Assembly (NCBI GenBank): GCA_905182995.1 | Contig: CAJJDP010000021.1 | Coordinates: forward strand, 128,648-192,647 | From: Paramecium octaurelia | Taxonomy: Eukaryota; Ciliophora; Oligohymenophorea; Peniculida; Parameciidae | Direction of reading: 5' to 3' | DNA length: 64,000 nucleotides | In this document: positions 11,983 through 23,582 of the stretch, piece by piece | Position numbering within the stretch: position 1 is the first letter of the stretch | Layout of the letters: each line of letters starts with the position of its first letter | Translations under genes and position numbers: made by a program | The notes under the pieces: model-generated | Databases searched by the model: none | The model's input: the letters and a program-made list of their open reading frames with translations, nothing else | Told to the model about the DNA's origin: nothing

Positions 11983-13323
11983 TATAATTAATTTAAATAT
12001 ATTAATATAATATATTTCAACATTAGTTACCATCTTCTCTTTGTTATTATATTGTTTTTCAGTTGTATAAGATTAATTATCTTTAACTCATTGATTTCTT
12101 TCTCAATTTTAAATCTAATAGTATTGATTGTAATATTCTATATAATAGAGTTGATTTTAAAGATTAGGGAGTTAAGTATAAATTTCAAAGAATTATATAC
12201 ATTCTTAATCCATTTTATATTGTATATATGATGAGTGTATGTATTATTTTCTAGAAACGTTATAAATCTATTTTTATGTTATTTTATTACTCCTGAAATT
12301 TTTTCTTTTTTGTCTCAACAGATAAAAACGAGTCTATAAAAGGATTTGATATTCTAAGTGCCATCATAATTAAAATATTCAACCAATGAATTATCTGGAA
12401 GATAAATAAGTATAAAATTTCTGGTTTCAAGTTATTGTTCTTTCTGCTTTATTAATAATTATCATACCAATTGTTCATTATCCGCTTTATAGGTTTCTTA
12501 TTCTTTCTTTACATCTAAATTTTAACTCTATTTAAAACTGAATTGATCATGTAATTATAAATTACCATTATTCATAGTTCTGATAATTAAGCATCAGAAT
12601 AATAAATAGGAAAATTTTGTAAATGGATTTTAAGGAGAATTGGTCTTACAAAGAGCCTAGTATATCTGTAAATAAATTCAAAATCTAACCATTGATAAAG
12701 TTTGTTTTATGATGGAAGAGCGTGTGAAAATTATATTCATAATTTCGTTTTTTTTGTGGATTATGTCTAGTTTGTAAAGCTATAAGTCTAAAAGCCTTCG
12801 AAGATCTCGAAAGTATAATATATCTTTTAAAATTGTTTAAATTATATATTAGCCATTTTGAATTAATACCAAATGTATAAATCTTTGAACATTACTATAT
12901 TTCAGCCATTTAAAAAGTAAAGTTAATTCATTGCGTTTTAACCTGTTTATAAATATTATTTGATTTATCATTTCAAAGAAAAATGTGAGTAATATTCTTT
13001 CTTTTTATCATTTTATAAGAATTACTTTGAAATAACTTGAAATAATTAATTTCCTAACTTTAATTTTACTTCTATCATCAAAATAGATTATTGCCTATGA
13101 TTATTGGCGTTAAATCTAATTATAAATTTTAATTGATTTATCATTTAATTAAATTTTTATATCAACCTATCGTATTCATGAATCTTAAAGGAAATAAAAA
13201 AATTAGAGTGATAATCTTTATTATCCCATGAAAAATTGTTAATAAAGCATATATCAAGAGCATTTGATATTAACACAAGCACGTATTCAGCATTTTTAAT
13301 ATTTGATAATTATATAAAAGTTG
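11983..13323. other. Gene-poor AT-rich interval with a short relic
   Basis: About 1.3 kb with no convincing gene on either strand. Around 12740-12810 a segment reads GLCLVCKAI followed by FEDLE. This matches the relic sequence LCLVGQAIGKKDFKDLEE found downstream of copy A near 16040-16100, so it is probably a decayed fragment of the same lost gene. The 3' part carries the promoter of copy A. Confidence 0.5.
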
Positions 13324-14991
13324 ATGAAATTCAATATAGCTATTGTAATCTTAATATGTCTAGCTAACGCTGATGAATAGTGGGATACTATATATCAGAG
13401 CTTTCAAGACGCTAGCACAATGGATACATCAGGTTATTTACATATTAATATATTTAGGCTGGATTGTGAGTAATAATTTTAATGGATTGCTTTTTTCCGT
13501 TTGCAATGGCTCTACGTTGTTTGGAGGATTTAACGTATTTGGAAACACTACAATAATATCTAAGCAATTCTTCTTACCTCCTCATTATCAAATCAGAGTT
13601 ACACTAGAATTTTGGAAGTATTTATAATATCAAAAGTAGAATTGATAGTTGGGATGATGAATGGTTTTATATTGTAGTGGATGATGCACTATAGAAAAAA
13701 TATTATCATTGGGATACTGGGACCGAAAAATGTGGAGGGGGATGGAACAAAGCATGGTATGAGGTAATAGAACCTATTACATTTTAAATGAATCATAGTT
13801 CAGAAACATTAATGATAATAATCACCACAAATCTTAATGAGGCTGCCGACACAGTAAGAAATAATTAATATTAGAGGAAAGTTGGGGAATTAGAGATTTT
13901 AAGTTGGAATTAGTAAAATGTCCTTCGGGATGTTAATATTGTTCAGATGGTGATTATAATAATTGTAATTATTGGTATAATTTAACATCATTGTGGCATG
14001 AATCAATAGAACTTGAAGGATGGATGAAAAATAATAATATCTAACCTGCAACATCTTAATGTGTAAATTTTAATTTTGTTGGAGGCTACCTAAATTTAGC
14101 ACCAAATGATCAATTAGAAACAACTTTAGATTTGAGCTTTCATTTTCATTTTTAAGTTTAAATAACTCTATAACTTTGGAAATTTGATACTTGGAATAAT
14201 GAAAACTTTTAGTTATTGGTAGATGATTAAATTTAGAATTAAACCGTTTTAAAAACTACAGGTATATATAATCTTTGTGGATCCACTGGATTAGAAAGTA
14301 TATATAATATTGTAGTTAATTTACCTCATACATCATCATCATGCAAAATAACTATGAAAACCAATAAAAATGTAGCAACCACAAATGCATATTGGGGAGT
14401 AAGGGCATTAAATATATATCTTGCAAAACACTGTTATGATGGTTGCGCTTAATGTCGAAGTCTTTTAAAAACAGAGTGTACAGTTTGTTCAAGTGGATGG
14501 GTCTTTTATACTAACTTATGCATTTATCGTATTGATTAATTGTATCAAAAGCATCTCCAATGTTGGGTACAACCATCAGAATAACTCAAATTAAAGATCT
14601 AAAGTCACATGAAAGAATTCCAATGGAAATCAATCTATTAGAAACTAATTAATAAATAGTTACTTAAGGATCATTCACATATACAATTAATAATAATTTA
14701 TCAATTTTGAATATTAGAGTTTATGCAAAATGTTATCCAAATAAAAAAATGTAAAGCTATTTTATAAAGTGTATCGAATGCTAATCTTAAAATTAATATT
14801 AATTTTAACATTATTGTTATGGAGCCATCAATTCTATAATCTATAATGCTAGATTTCAATAAATGACAGTTACAAACTAAAAACTGATAATAAACACATC
14901 TGATACTGAATGTTCAATTTATTAAGTAGTAAATGTTGGAAGCGAATTACTTCAAATTAAACTTATACAAATTTTATAATAGGATGTTTGA
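13324..14991 (+). CDS. Secreted two-module Cys-rich protein, copy A
   Basis: About 524 aa after four introns (25, 22, 23 and 23 nt); the spliced length divides by three. It has an N-terminal signal peptide (MKFNIAIVILICLANA) and no other membrane segment. Module 1 contains TLEFWK, DSWDDEWFYIVVDD, a CG pair and CPSGCQYC. Module 2 repeats the plan with TLQLWK, DTWNNENFQLLVDD, a CGS motif, AYWGVRALNIYL and CYDGCAQC...CTVCSSGWVFY. A third Cys-containing C-terminal part ends QILQQDV. The pattern suggests two beta-sandwich modules each followed by a CxxC cluster, exported to the surface or lumen. I do not recognise a characterised family. Its 3' end is nearly identical to copy D, and 14772-14991 reappears at 16111-16330 through an assembly duplication. 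Confidence 0.82.
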
Positions 14992-16109
14992 GTATTCAAT
15001 TTAATATTTTGATTATATATTTAAAATCGTAACTAATCTTTATTTATAAAATAAAAACTTTCCCTAATTTAAATGGAATTTTTTTTAATTTTAATTCAAA
15101 ATGTTGCTTTGTTCCTAACTTAAATTGGCCAATAATAAATAAAAATTGCTACAAGATTTGATTGATTTGAAAGTAGGAGATCTAATTTTATAGTTTTATG
15201 TTTTTCCAATTCAAATTCAAAATTTGATTGAGATGGAAATAGTATAATGCTTCAAACCTATCTAATATATATTGAAAAATATTAAAAAACGGTTAAATAT
15301 GCAGCAATAAACAATTATTTTAACAATCTTAAGAATAAACGCTAGAAGTGAAAAATTGAATCATAGGTGAACTGAAAATTAGTAATTTGAGAAGGTTTTG
15401 CAGATGTATATCGGTTTTTATTGATTCAACTTAAATTTATGATGGAAAAGAATCAAGAATATCCTGATGTATACTTCTTTTTGTGAGGTATATACTTTAA
15501 TATTTGATATTTGAATCCTTAGTTTGATATTTATTATATGTATATGAATCTGAAGGGTGAGACTGTTGCTATTATTTTAGTTAAAGGTCTTCTATTCTAA
15601 TTACAAAGCATGGTTAGTAGGAATTAAAAGATCAGCGAGACGTACTTCTTTAGGCCAAAAGTAAAAAGATAAGATTAGGAGTATTGATGATCATGCATAA
15701 AGGAGAGTCTCTTTGGAATAAAAGGAGAATTAGCTGTAAATATTTGCCACGGGAGATTATTAAAACAGTGAATCAAATTTGACTAAACACGAATAATTAT
15801 GTAAATTATTGAGGAATGTAAATCTTCTTATTATTTGACCTCAATATTATTTTAAGTAAGGCGGTGGCCATCGAATTCAAAAACTAGAATAGAATATTAA
15901 CATTAAGATAACAGTATTAGTTACAAATGGAAGAAATTTATCACTTACTAATAGATATCTAAAATTTAAATGAATTATTTAAAAATGATAAAACACAAAT
16001 AATTAATGCTCTATAAAATGCATAAAGTATTGATTTATATAGATTATGTTTAGTTGGTTAAGCTATAGGCAAAAAAGATTTCAAAGATCTCGAGGAGAAA
16101 GTAGAATAG
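14772..16109. repeat. Exact direct duplication flanking single N at 16110, unit 1
   Basis: The 1338 bp before the N (16110) are repeated base for base at 16111-17448. It contains the last 220 bp of copy A and downstream relic sequence. Exact identity on both sides of a single N points to an unmerged contig overlap. Confidence 0.85.
15620..16109 (+). pseudogene. Relic of an unidentified gene (SIDDHxxRRxSLE)
   Basis: In the ciliate code one frame reads RSIDDHAQRRVSLEQKEN, and after a TGA another open stretch from the ATG at 15927 reads MEEIYHLLIDIQNLNELF and then LCLVGQAIGKKDFKDLEE. The same blocks occur, more decayed, at 12740-12810 and 54660-55500 (SIDDHKLRRDSLEQK). Matching amino-acid frames in separate places argue that this was coding. 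Frame breaks and missing parts mark it as a relic that travelled with the Cys-rich family. It is repeated at 16960-17448 by the assembly duplication. The protein family is not recognised. Confidence 0.5.
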
Positions 16110-16110
16110 N

Positions 16111-17448
16111 TATCGAATGCTAATCTTAAAATTAATATTAATTTTAACATTATTGTTATGGAGCCATCAATTCTATAATCTATAATGCTAGATTTCAATA
16201 AATGACAGTTACAAACTAAAAACTGATAATAAACACATCTGATACTGAATGTTCAATTTATTAAGTAGTAAATGTTGGAAGCGAATTACTTCAAATTAAA
16301 CTTATACAAATTTTATAATAGGATGTTTGAGTATTCAATTTAATATTTTGATTATATATTTAAAATCGTAACTAATCTTTATTTATAAAATAAAAACTTT
16401 CCCTAATTTAAATGGAATTTTTTTTAATTTTAATTCAAAATGTTGCTTTGTTCCTAACTTAAATTGGCCAATAATAAATAAAAATTGCTACAAGATTTGA
16501 TTGATTTGAAAGTAGGAGATCTAATTTTATAGTTTTATGTTTTTCCAATTCAAATTCAAAATTTGATTGAGATGGAAATAGTATAATGCTTCAAACCTAT
16601 CTAATATATATTGAAAAATATTAAAAAACGGTTAAATATGCAGCAATAAACAATTATTTTAACAATCTTAAGAATAAACGCTAGAAGTGAAAAATTGAAT
16701 CATAGGTGAACTGAAAATTAGTAATTTGAGAAGGTTTTGCAGATGTATATCGGTTTTTATTGATTCAACTTAAATTTATGATGGAAAAGAATCAAGAATA
16801 TCCTGATGTATACTTCTTTTTGTGAGGTATATACTTTAATATTTGATATTTGAATCCTTAGTTTGATATTTATTATATGTATATGAATCTGAAGGGTGAG
16901 ACTGTTGCTATTATTTTAGTTAAAGGTCTTCTATTCTAATTACAAAGCATGGTTAGTAGGAATTAAAAGATCAGCGAGACGTACTTCTTTAGGCCAAAAG
17001 TAAAAAGATAAGATTAGGAGTATTGATGATCATGCATAAAGGAGAGTCTCTTTGGAATAAAAGGAGAATTAGCTGTAAATATTTGCCACGGGAGATTATT
17101 AAAACAGTGAATCAAATTTGACTAAACACGAATAATTATGTAAATTATTGAGGAATGTAAATCTTCTTATTATTTGACCTCAATATTATTTTAAGTAAGG
17201 CGGTGGCCATCGAATTCAAAAACTAGAATAGAATATTAACATTAAGATAACAGTATTAGTTACAAATGGAAGAAATTTATCACTTACTAATAGATATCTA
17301 AAATTTAAATGAATTATTTAAAAATGATAAAACACAAATAATTAATGCTCTATAAAATGCATAAAGTATTGATTTATATAGATTATGTTTAGTTGGTTAA
17401 GCTATAGGCAAAAAAGATTTCAAAGATCTCGAGGAGAAAGTAGAATAG
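16111..17448. repeat. Exact direct duplication flanking single N at 16110, unit 2
   Basis: Identical to 14772-16109. The tail of copy A present here (16111-16330) has no upstream gene and should not be annotated as a separate locus. Confidence 0.85.
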
Positions 17449-17781
17449 ATCTATTAACTGTTAAGATTTTTTCTACTTTTTGTTGACTTTAATATTTACT
17501 TTTTGAATTAAACAGAAATAAATAAATCTCATAGCTGCAAATTTATTTCAAAAAATATTAGAGATATTATTAATCTTGTTTAGATAAATAATATATTATA
17601 TATCATGTTAATTAAAATAATCAGATTAACACATTTTAATTATAAATAAATTATGAAAATAACAAAGCTAAGTGTTATTGTTTATACCATAAATATAGTG
17701 ATGACCATATCTTACTAGAAAATTTATACTTTTTTAAATTAGGGACCAAAAACAAAAGAAAATGCGAAAATTAAATTAAAA

Positions 17782-19448
17782 ATGATAAAATTAAATACAT
17801 ATATGTTATTTTTATTATGCTTAGCTAACTAATAAGAGCAGTGGGACACTATATATCAAAGCTTTTAAGACGAGTATACAATGGATGCATCAGGTTATTT
17901 TCATATTTAATTATTTAGGCTGGATTGTAAGTAGTAATTTTAATGGAATTTTATTCTCAGCTTGCATTGGAATTAGATTGTTTGGAGGATTTAACGTATT
18001 TGGAACCAATGCAATAATATCTAAGCAATTTTCCTTACCTCCTCATTATCAAATCAAAGTTACATTAGAATTTTGGAAGTATTTATAAAATTAAAAGTAG
18101 AATTGATGGTTGGGATGATGAATTCGTCTATACTATTGTAGATGATACTTTATGGTAAAAAAATTATCAATGGTGGGAGGGGATTGCATTATGTGGAAGG
18201 GGAGGTGGTTGGAATGAGATAGTTGAAAATGTTACAGTTACAATGAATCATAATTCAGAATCTTTAGTGTTCGCAATGACTTCAAATCTGAACGAGCCAC
18301 CCTATTATGTACAATATATAATTATATTTAAGGAAAGTTGGGGAATTAGAGATTTTACATAGTCAATAGTAAGATGTCCTTCTGGTTGCTTATATTGTTC
18401 AGAAAAAGATTATAATAATTGTTATTAACGGATTGGTATTTTATCACTGTGGCATGAATAAATTGAATTAGATGGATGGATGAAAAATGATAAAATCTAA
18501 CCTGCAACGTCTAAATGTATAAGTTTTGATCTTGTTGGAGGATACCTCAATTTAGCACCAGGTGATAAATTAGAAAAGATTATACAAAACTTGAGTCCTC
18601 ATTATACAATGTAAATAAATTTCTAATTTTGGATAATTGATACAAGGTGGTATTATAATGAGTACTTTTAGTTATTCGTGGATGATTAACTTTTTAACTA
18701 AACTGATAATAGATCTGCAAATTTATATTCTACTTGTGGATCCACTATTGAACTGAAATTATATTTAATATTAAAGTTACTTTACCTCATTAATCAACAT
18801 AATGTAAAATAACAATGACAAATAGTTTGAATGGAATAACTGCAAGAGCATATTGGGGAATAAGGGCATTTAATATCTATATTGCAAAATGTTGTAAAGG
18901 TTGCGATCAATGTATCGGCCCTTTAAAAACTGATTGTATTCTTTGTTCAAGTGATTGGGTGTTTTACAAAAATATATGCACTAATAGTATTAATATATCC
19001 TAATAGGATAGCTCCGCCAATGCCTTTATCATAAATTTCAATCAGTTAAATTAAAGATTCAGAATCAGATCTTAGAGTTCCTATTGAGATTGATTTATTA
19101 GAAGTTGATTAATAAATAAATACTTAAGGAAATTTTACACTTTCAGTTAAGAATATATATAAATTCTTGACTGTTTAAGTTTATTTAAAATGCCTTCCAA
19201 AAACAAGAATTAAAAGCCAATTTTAAAATAGACTTTAAGATTCTAACTAATATTCATTTTTTAAAAGTTGTTAGTAGACTTTCAATGCTGTAATTTATAA
19301 TTTAAAATACGAATAAAGGATAATTACAGAATAAGAAATTATAGTTAATACATCTGATAAATAATGTGTAATTTATTAAGTAATTAAAGTTGTTGACGAA
19401 TTACCTTTTTTTATCAAAATTTTGGAAATTATAATAGAAGATTTTTTA
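17782..19448 (+). pseudogene. Secreted two-module Cys-rich protein, copy B (frameshifted, stop lost)
   Basis: Full-length member of the family at A, C, D, E and F, with a signal peptide (ending LLFLLCLAN), both modules and the same intron positions. Near 18755, just after the CGST motif of module 2, the frame breaks: reading on gives a TGA within about 20 codons, while a one-base shift restores TLPHQST and CKITM. The stop codon present in copy C (GAT TTT TGA) is TTA here at 19446-19448, so the frame would run on into flanking DNA. No intron of ordinary size can explain the shift. A sequencing error is possible for one lesion but unlikely for both. The 3' part and flank are an inverted duplicate of copy C. 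Confidence 0.75.
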
Positions 19449-20240
19449 ATATATATTATATATGATATTTTTTATTCAAAGCACTAAATGTATTACATTT
19501 TTTTTGACCTCTTTAATAATGTTAGATATTTAAGAGGTCAAATGGCATTTTTTAATTAATATCTATTGCATTTCCTTAAGAATCCTTTATTTTGCATAAA
19601 GTTGACCCATTTATATGTTTTTTTCTTTAGAGGTTATCTCCAAAACTATCAACCTTATCTAGAATATCCAGAAACAAAATAAAAGATATGTAAATATTTT
19701 TAATATAATTGATATTTGAAGTATTCTAAGGTTTCATAAATAAATTGCAATTAAAAATGTATTAAAAATAATTGTTAATATAAATATTAAAAAATAAAGA
19801 ATGGAATAATTATAAAGATAGCCAGCTAAATAACTTTATTTTACAACTGAATTGTTTAAGAATAAATTCATAACAGAAAAAGAAAAAATTCAATTAAAAG
19901 AATTTATTATTGCATAAGATGATTTCTTAACCTCATATTTTGATTAATATGAAAGAAGTGATATTACAGAATAAGAATTAAGAGAAGTATATTAATTAAT
20001 ATCAATTAGAAATTAATCAAATTAGTTAGAGCAGACTATTTTAAAGACACCAAATATAAGCAAAATTGAATTTTATATTTTTCTAAATTATTGTTATTTA
20101 TTAATATTTATAATAGTAATAATTATATCAATAAAAATCAATATAAAGTGATCAAATTTATTCTGCTTTCAAATTTTCTTAACATATCATCATCTTATTT
20201 GTATTCCTAAGGTATTATAAATGAATAATTTTAATTTAAG
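17900..20240 (+). repeat. Inverted segmental duplication, B arm (partner near 46160-49900)
   Basis: Contains copy B, the following intergenic DNA, the 116-aa frame and the tail of the membrane-protein gene. The reverse complement of 46160-47300 aligns by eye along the whole length, with highest identity (long exact stretches) in the 3' flank about 19270-20240. Arm ends are approximate. Confidence 0.75.
19801..20151 (+). CDS. Small C-terminally anchored protein (copy in B block)
   Basis: Single-exon frame of 116 aa from ATG to TGA. The first 90 residues are charged and Gln-rich, containing TTELFKNKFITEKEKIQ and a YERSDITEQELREVYQ stretch. The last 25 form one strongly hydrophobic helix (YLLIFIIVIIISI) followed by KINIK, the shape of a tail-anchored membrane protein. 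A closely similar copy with an open frame lies at 46256-46606 on the other strand. Its 3' end overlaps by 14 bp the end of the convergent gene at 20138-22029. No family is recognised; preservation of the frame in both copies is the main support. Confidence 0.5.
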
Positions 20241-22029
20241 TCACTCTTTTTATTTCCTATTTTTTAAATCCATATAAAATTCTTAATTTATTAAGATCGA
20301 AAGTCCTTAAATAATTTTAAAACGTTAAATAATGATAAGAACTAAAGTGTACTAGAAACATATAAATATACAATAGTTCCAATTGGGGTTGAATAAATTG
20401 CTTCACTAACTAAAGCAATTATACACATAATTCCAAATATCACTTCATATATAATTCCTAAAGATACTAATAGCATTATTTTATATAGAATATTTTTATC
20501 AGCTTCTAAACTGCTAGACTTCAAAGTTAATTATTATTCTTCTAAATATTTCTATTATTCAAAAGCATCAATTTACTATCCTATTTAAGTGTATTAAGTT
20601 TAATCTTAACTTTGATCACTCAAATTACTTAAATCAACTTGCTTTTTATTATTATATTTTTAATGTAAAAAATAACTCTCTTGATCACTCTAAATTTTTT
20701 CCTTTGCATCTCTTACAACTTAATTTTTTTTCTAAATAACATTTTCTATTATTTTTTTATCTTATTGATCACTAGTCCAATCAATTTATTTTATAGATTC
20801 CTCCAAACAACAACTTTCATTTATGTTCTATATGTTAGCCTCCCTTTCAGAATTTTCTGTTTACTCTGCAATAACTTCTTAGATGTTTTGATTAATTTTA
20901 ATATTATGATGACTCTCTTATCTGTAATACACAAAGCTTGAACTGTTTTTGCAAAATGTCACATTCTTTTTTCTAAGTCTTTCCTTTTAATTTGGTACTA
21001 AAACCTAGGGCAAGTCTTCGCTTGGTTTTCTTGAAGATTTTTGAGATGGAGAATTCTCAAATTTTCTATTCTAGTTAACAGACTGAAATTATCCATCAGA
21101 TTGCTTTTGCTCTAATTATCTTTATAACTCTTCCTTCATGGTCACTAAATTAAGGATTTTTTTCCTTTTTTCATTATAAAATTAGTTGAGCTAATGTCGA
21201 ATGCATCTTTACAGCTTGATTCCATATAAAGCAAATTCAAAAATAAAGATAATAAAGTTAATAAGGAGAAAAGAATAACAAACAACAGCAAAATGAGGGT
21301 ATTATATCTCCAATCTTAATCCTATCGGATATATATATAAAAATATACCTGTAAATATGCTAACTGCTGTTTGAACAAGTAATACTAAAAATAATCTCAA
21401 TTTCACCACTTTCTTGTAATGTTAGCATATCCATTTACTGCTTTCGTTTTTAAAATAATTATCATTCTTTTCCTAGAAATTAATTATTTTGTACTTAATT
21501 AGATAAATAAAAACATATTTCAGCATACATTGAATACCATGTGATTAATAAATATCCATAAATGTAGAATAAAATTGTATAAGCAATATCATGTAAAATA
21601 TGCTTAATAATTATTGTTTTTCCTTGCTTTTATATCTATATAAATTACATAAAGCTAAAGGGGATCCAATATAAGCCATATCAACTTTACTAAGCTAAAC
21701 AAACAGGATAAGGTTAAAATTATGTTTTTAGGAGATGCTATTAATAGCTTAATGGATATCTAAGATCTATTTCAATTTTACTTTTACTTCTCTTGTATAG
21801 TTAGGTTTTTATCAAATATCTTATGATAAAGCTAATAACTTGCATTTAATAATGTGTATAAAAACACCAAACAATATAAGCCAATGAAAATATAGTATTA
21901 GGGAGTGAAAATTTCAGATATTTATTCTCCACAATTATCACCAAAAAATCCATAATCACAGATACAATCCCCTAAATTCAATAGGCCTCTATCACAACAT
22001 GTATCTGAAGAACATGAAGAATCGCTCAT
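20138..22029 (-). CDS. EGF-like domain plus multi-pass membrane protein
   Basis: About 608 aa after three introns (21, 22 and 22 nt); the spliced length divides by three. The N-terminus has a compact EGF-like unit, CDRGLLNLGDCICDYGFFGD then NCGE. Hydrophobic helices follow, with YYIFIGLYCLVFLYTLL, a pair containing LVKLIWLILDP, then HDIAYTILFYIYGYLLITWY with SMYAEI, and two more. A long Gln/Ser-rich cytoplasmic segment with SPSQKSSRKPSEDLP comes next, then two final hydrophobic helices near the C-terminus. The helix order and the 'WYxMYAEI' element recall TOM1/THH1 (DUF1084) and GPR137-like seven-helix proteins, but this is tentative. No N-terminal signal peptide is obvious. The last about 35 codons are duplicated near 46165-46269. 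Confidence 0.72.
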
Positions 22030-22278
22030 TTCTTATTATTATTAAAATAATTAACGAATTGCTTCCTTATAATTCTCGAAATATAAATATTATATAATGA
22101 AATTAGACTAAACTCTCTAATGAATTCTCATAATTATCAAATTTATAATTTGTAATTTAATTTAATGAAATCATGTAAGCAATATATGACTAAGATCCAT
22201 TTTCATTGTCGATGAGATTTATATTCGAAATTATCAAAGTTACGGATAAAAGAATAAAATTTTTTACAATATTATGTT

Positions 22279-23581
22279 ATATTTCTTACTGTCAATTGAT
22301 ATTGTTTTTGTAGTTCATTTAAGGTAGTTTATATCACTAATCTAAAAAGCTAATCAAATAAATAAGTTATTTTATGTTTTAATCTGATAAGTAAGAATTA
22401 ATCCTCAAAAAAGGATTATTCTATTCTAAAGAATAAAAATTAAAATCATCCTTTATGAATAAATTGCCTTCTAATAGGATTCATACTTAGGTTTATATCA
22501 TATATTAGGCTTTTTTGAATTTAGTTCATTAATATATAACTTTTATTATTCTATTTAAAATTTTAATCTTCCATTTTTCTTTTATATCATTATAAGAGTT
22601 CAAATTAAATTTTTTTATTTTCATTGGATGAATCCTTTGCAATTTAAATAGAACTGTACTTAAACAAAATCCTTCAAATAGTTGCTATTCTAACTTGAAC
22701 TTTAATTCTTCCCTTGTTTTCAGCTATTCTTTATTCAAATTATCCAGTCAAAGGGGTTTTTGTCTGAAAAATATTCTCTTTCTATCTAAAATTTGTGTTT
22801 TCTTATCAGCTTTTTATTATTTAATGCCTCTTTATTTATTTACGTTTCTTTTTATTACATTCAAATCAATTTACAATTTATTAGATCCTTATACACCTTA
22901 TTAAAGTCATGTTCTTAATTTTTTACAACATAATCAACATCCCATAACAAAAACAAAAATATTTTCATCCTTACATAGCTTTGAGCAATTTTATATCTAC
23001 TTTCTTTCAGGATGAGATACTTCTGGATATTACTATTTATTTAATTTTATCTGATTAGAATGTTGTTTCTGTTATTTTAGATTTATAATATATCAAAGGT
23101 TTTCGATTAAATTAATCCAATTTAATAATTTATTTATCAAAATAAACAAGTTGTACATCTCTCTTTTAATTCATGAGAATTAAAATAAGCATAAATACAT
23201 ATTCTATTGTGTTGAATAATAAAAAGGTGTTTAAACCCATATTTATTAATTCATGATTTTATTTTGTTTTAGATTGTTTGCCTAAAGTATAAATATGGTC
23301 AATAACAACATTTGAAATTCAGGAGAGATCAACATATAATTTTTATGTTGATAGACTCTGAATGTAAGGAATAGAAAAAATATCTATTTTAATTTTGAAG
23401 AAACTATACAAAATATTCGATAAAATATATATCAGGATATGCCAGACATATGATGATTCAATGAGCATGGATGATTTAAGGTCAAGGATTGTATAGATAG
23501 ACGTTGAAATGCAATAATTGTATTTTTATTATATATTTAAATAATTTTGGATTTAGTGCGAATTATGATATTTAAGGGACT
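22279..23581. repeat. Exact direct duplication flanking single N at 23582, unit 1
   Basis: 1303 bp repeated exactly at 23583-24885, joined by one N. Probable unmerged contig overlap. Confidence 0.85.
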
Positions 23582-23582
23582 N

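Noticed and set aside
17266-17883. Long TGA-free frame running from the relic near copy A into exon 1 of copy B
   Set aside because: The frame crosses a region with no coding texture, and the signal peptide of copy B at 17782 is a natural start. Chance lack of TGA in AT-rich DNA is enough.
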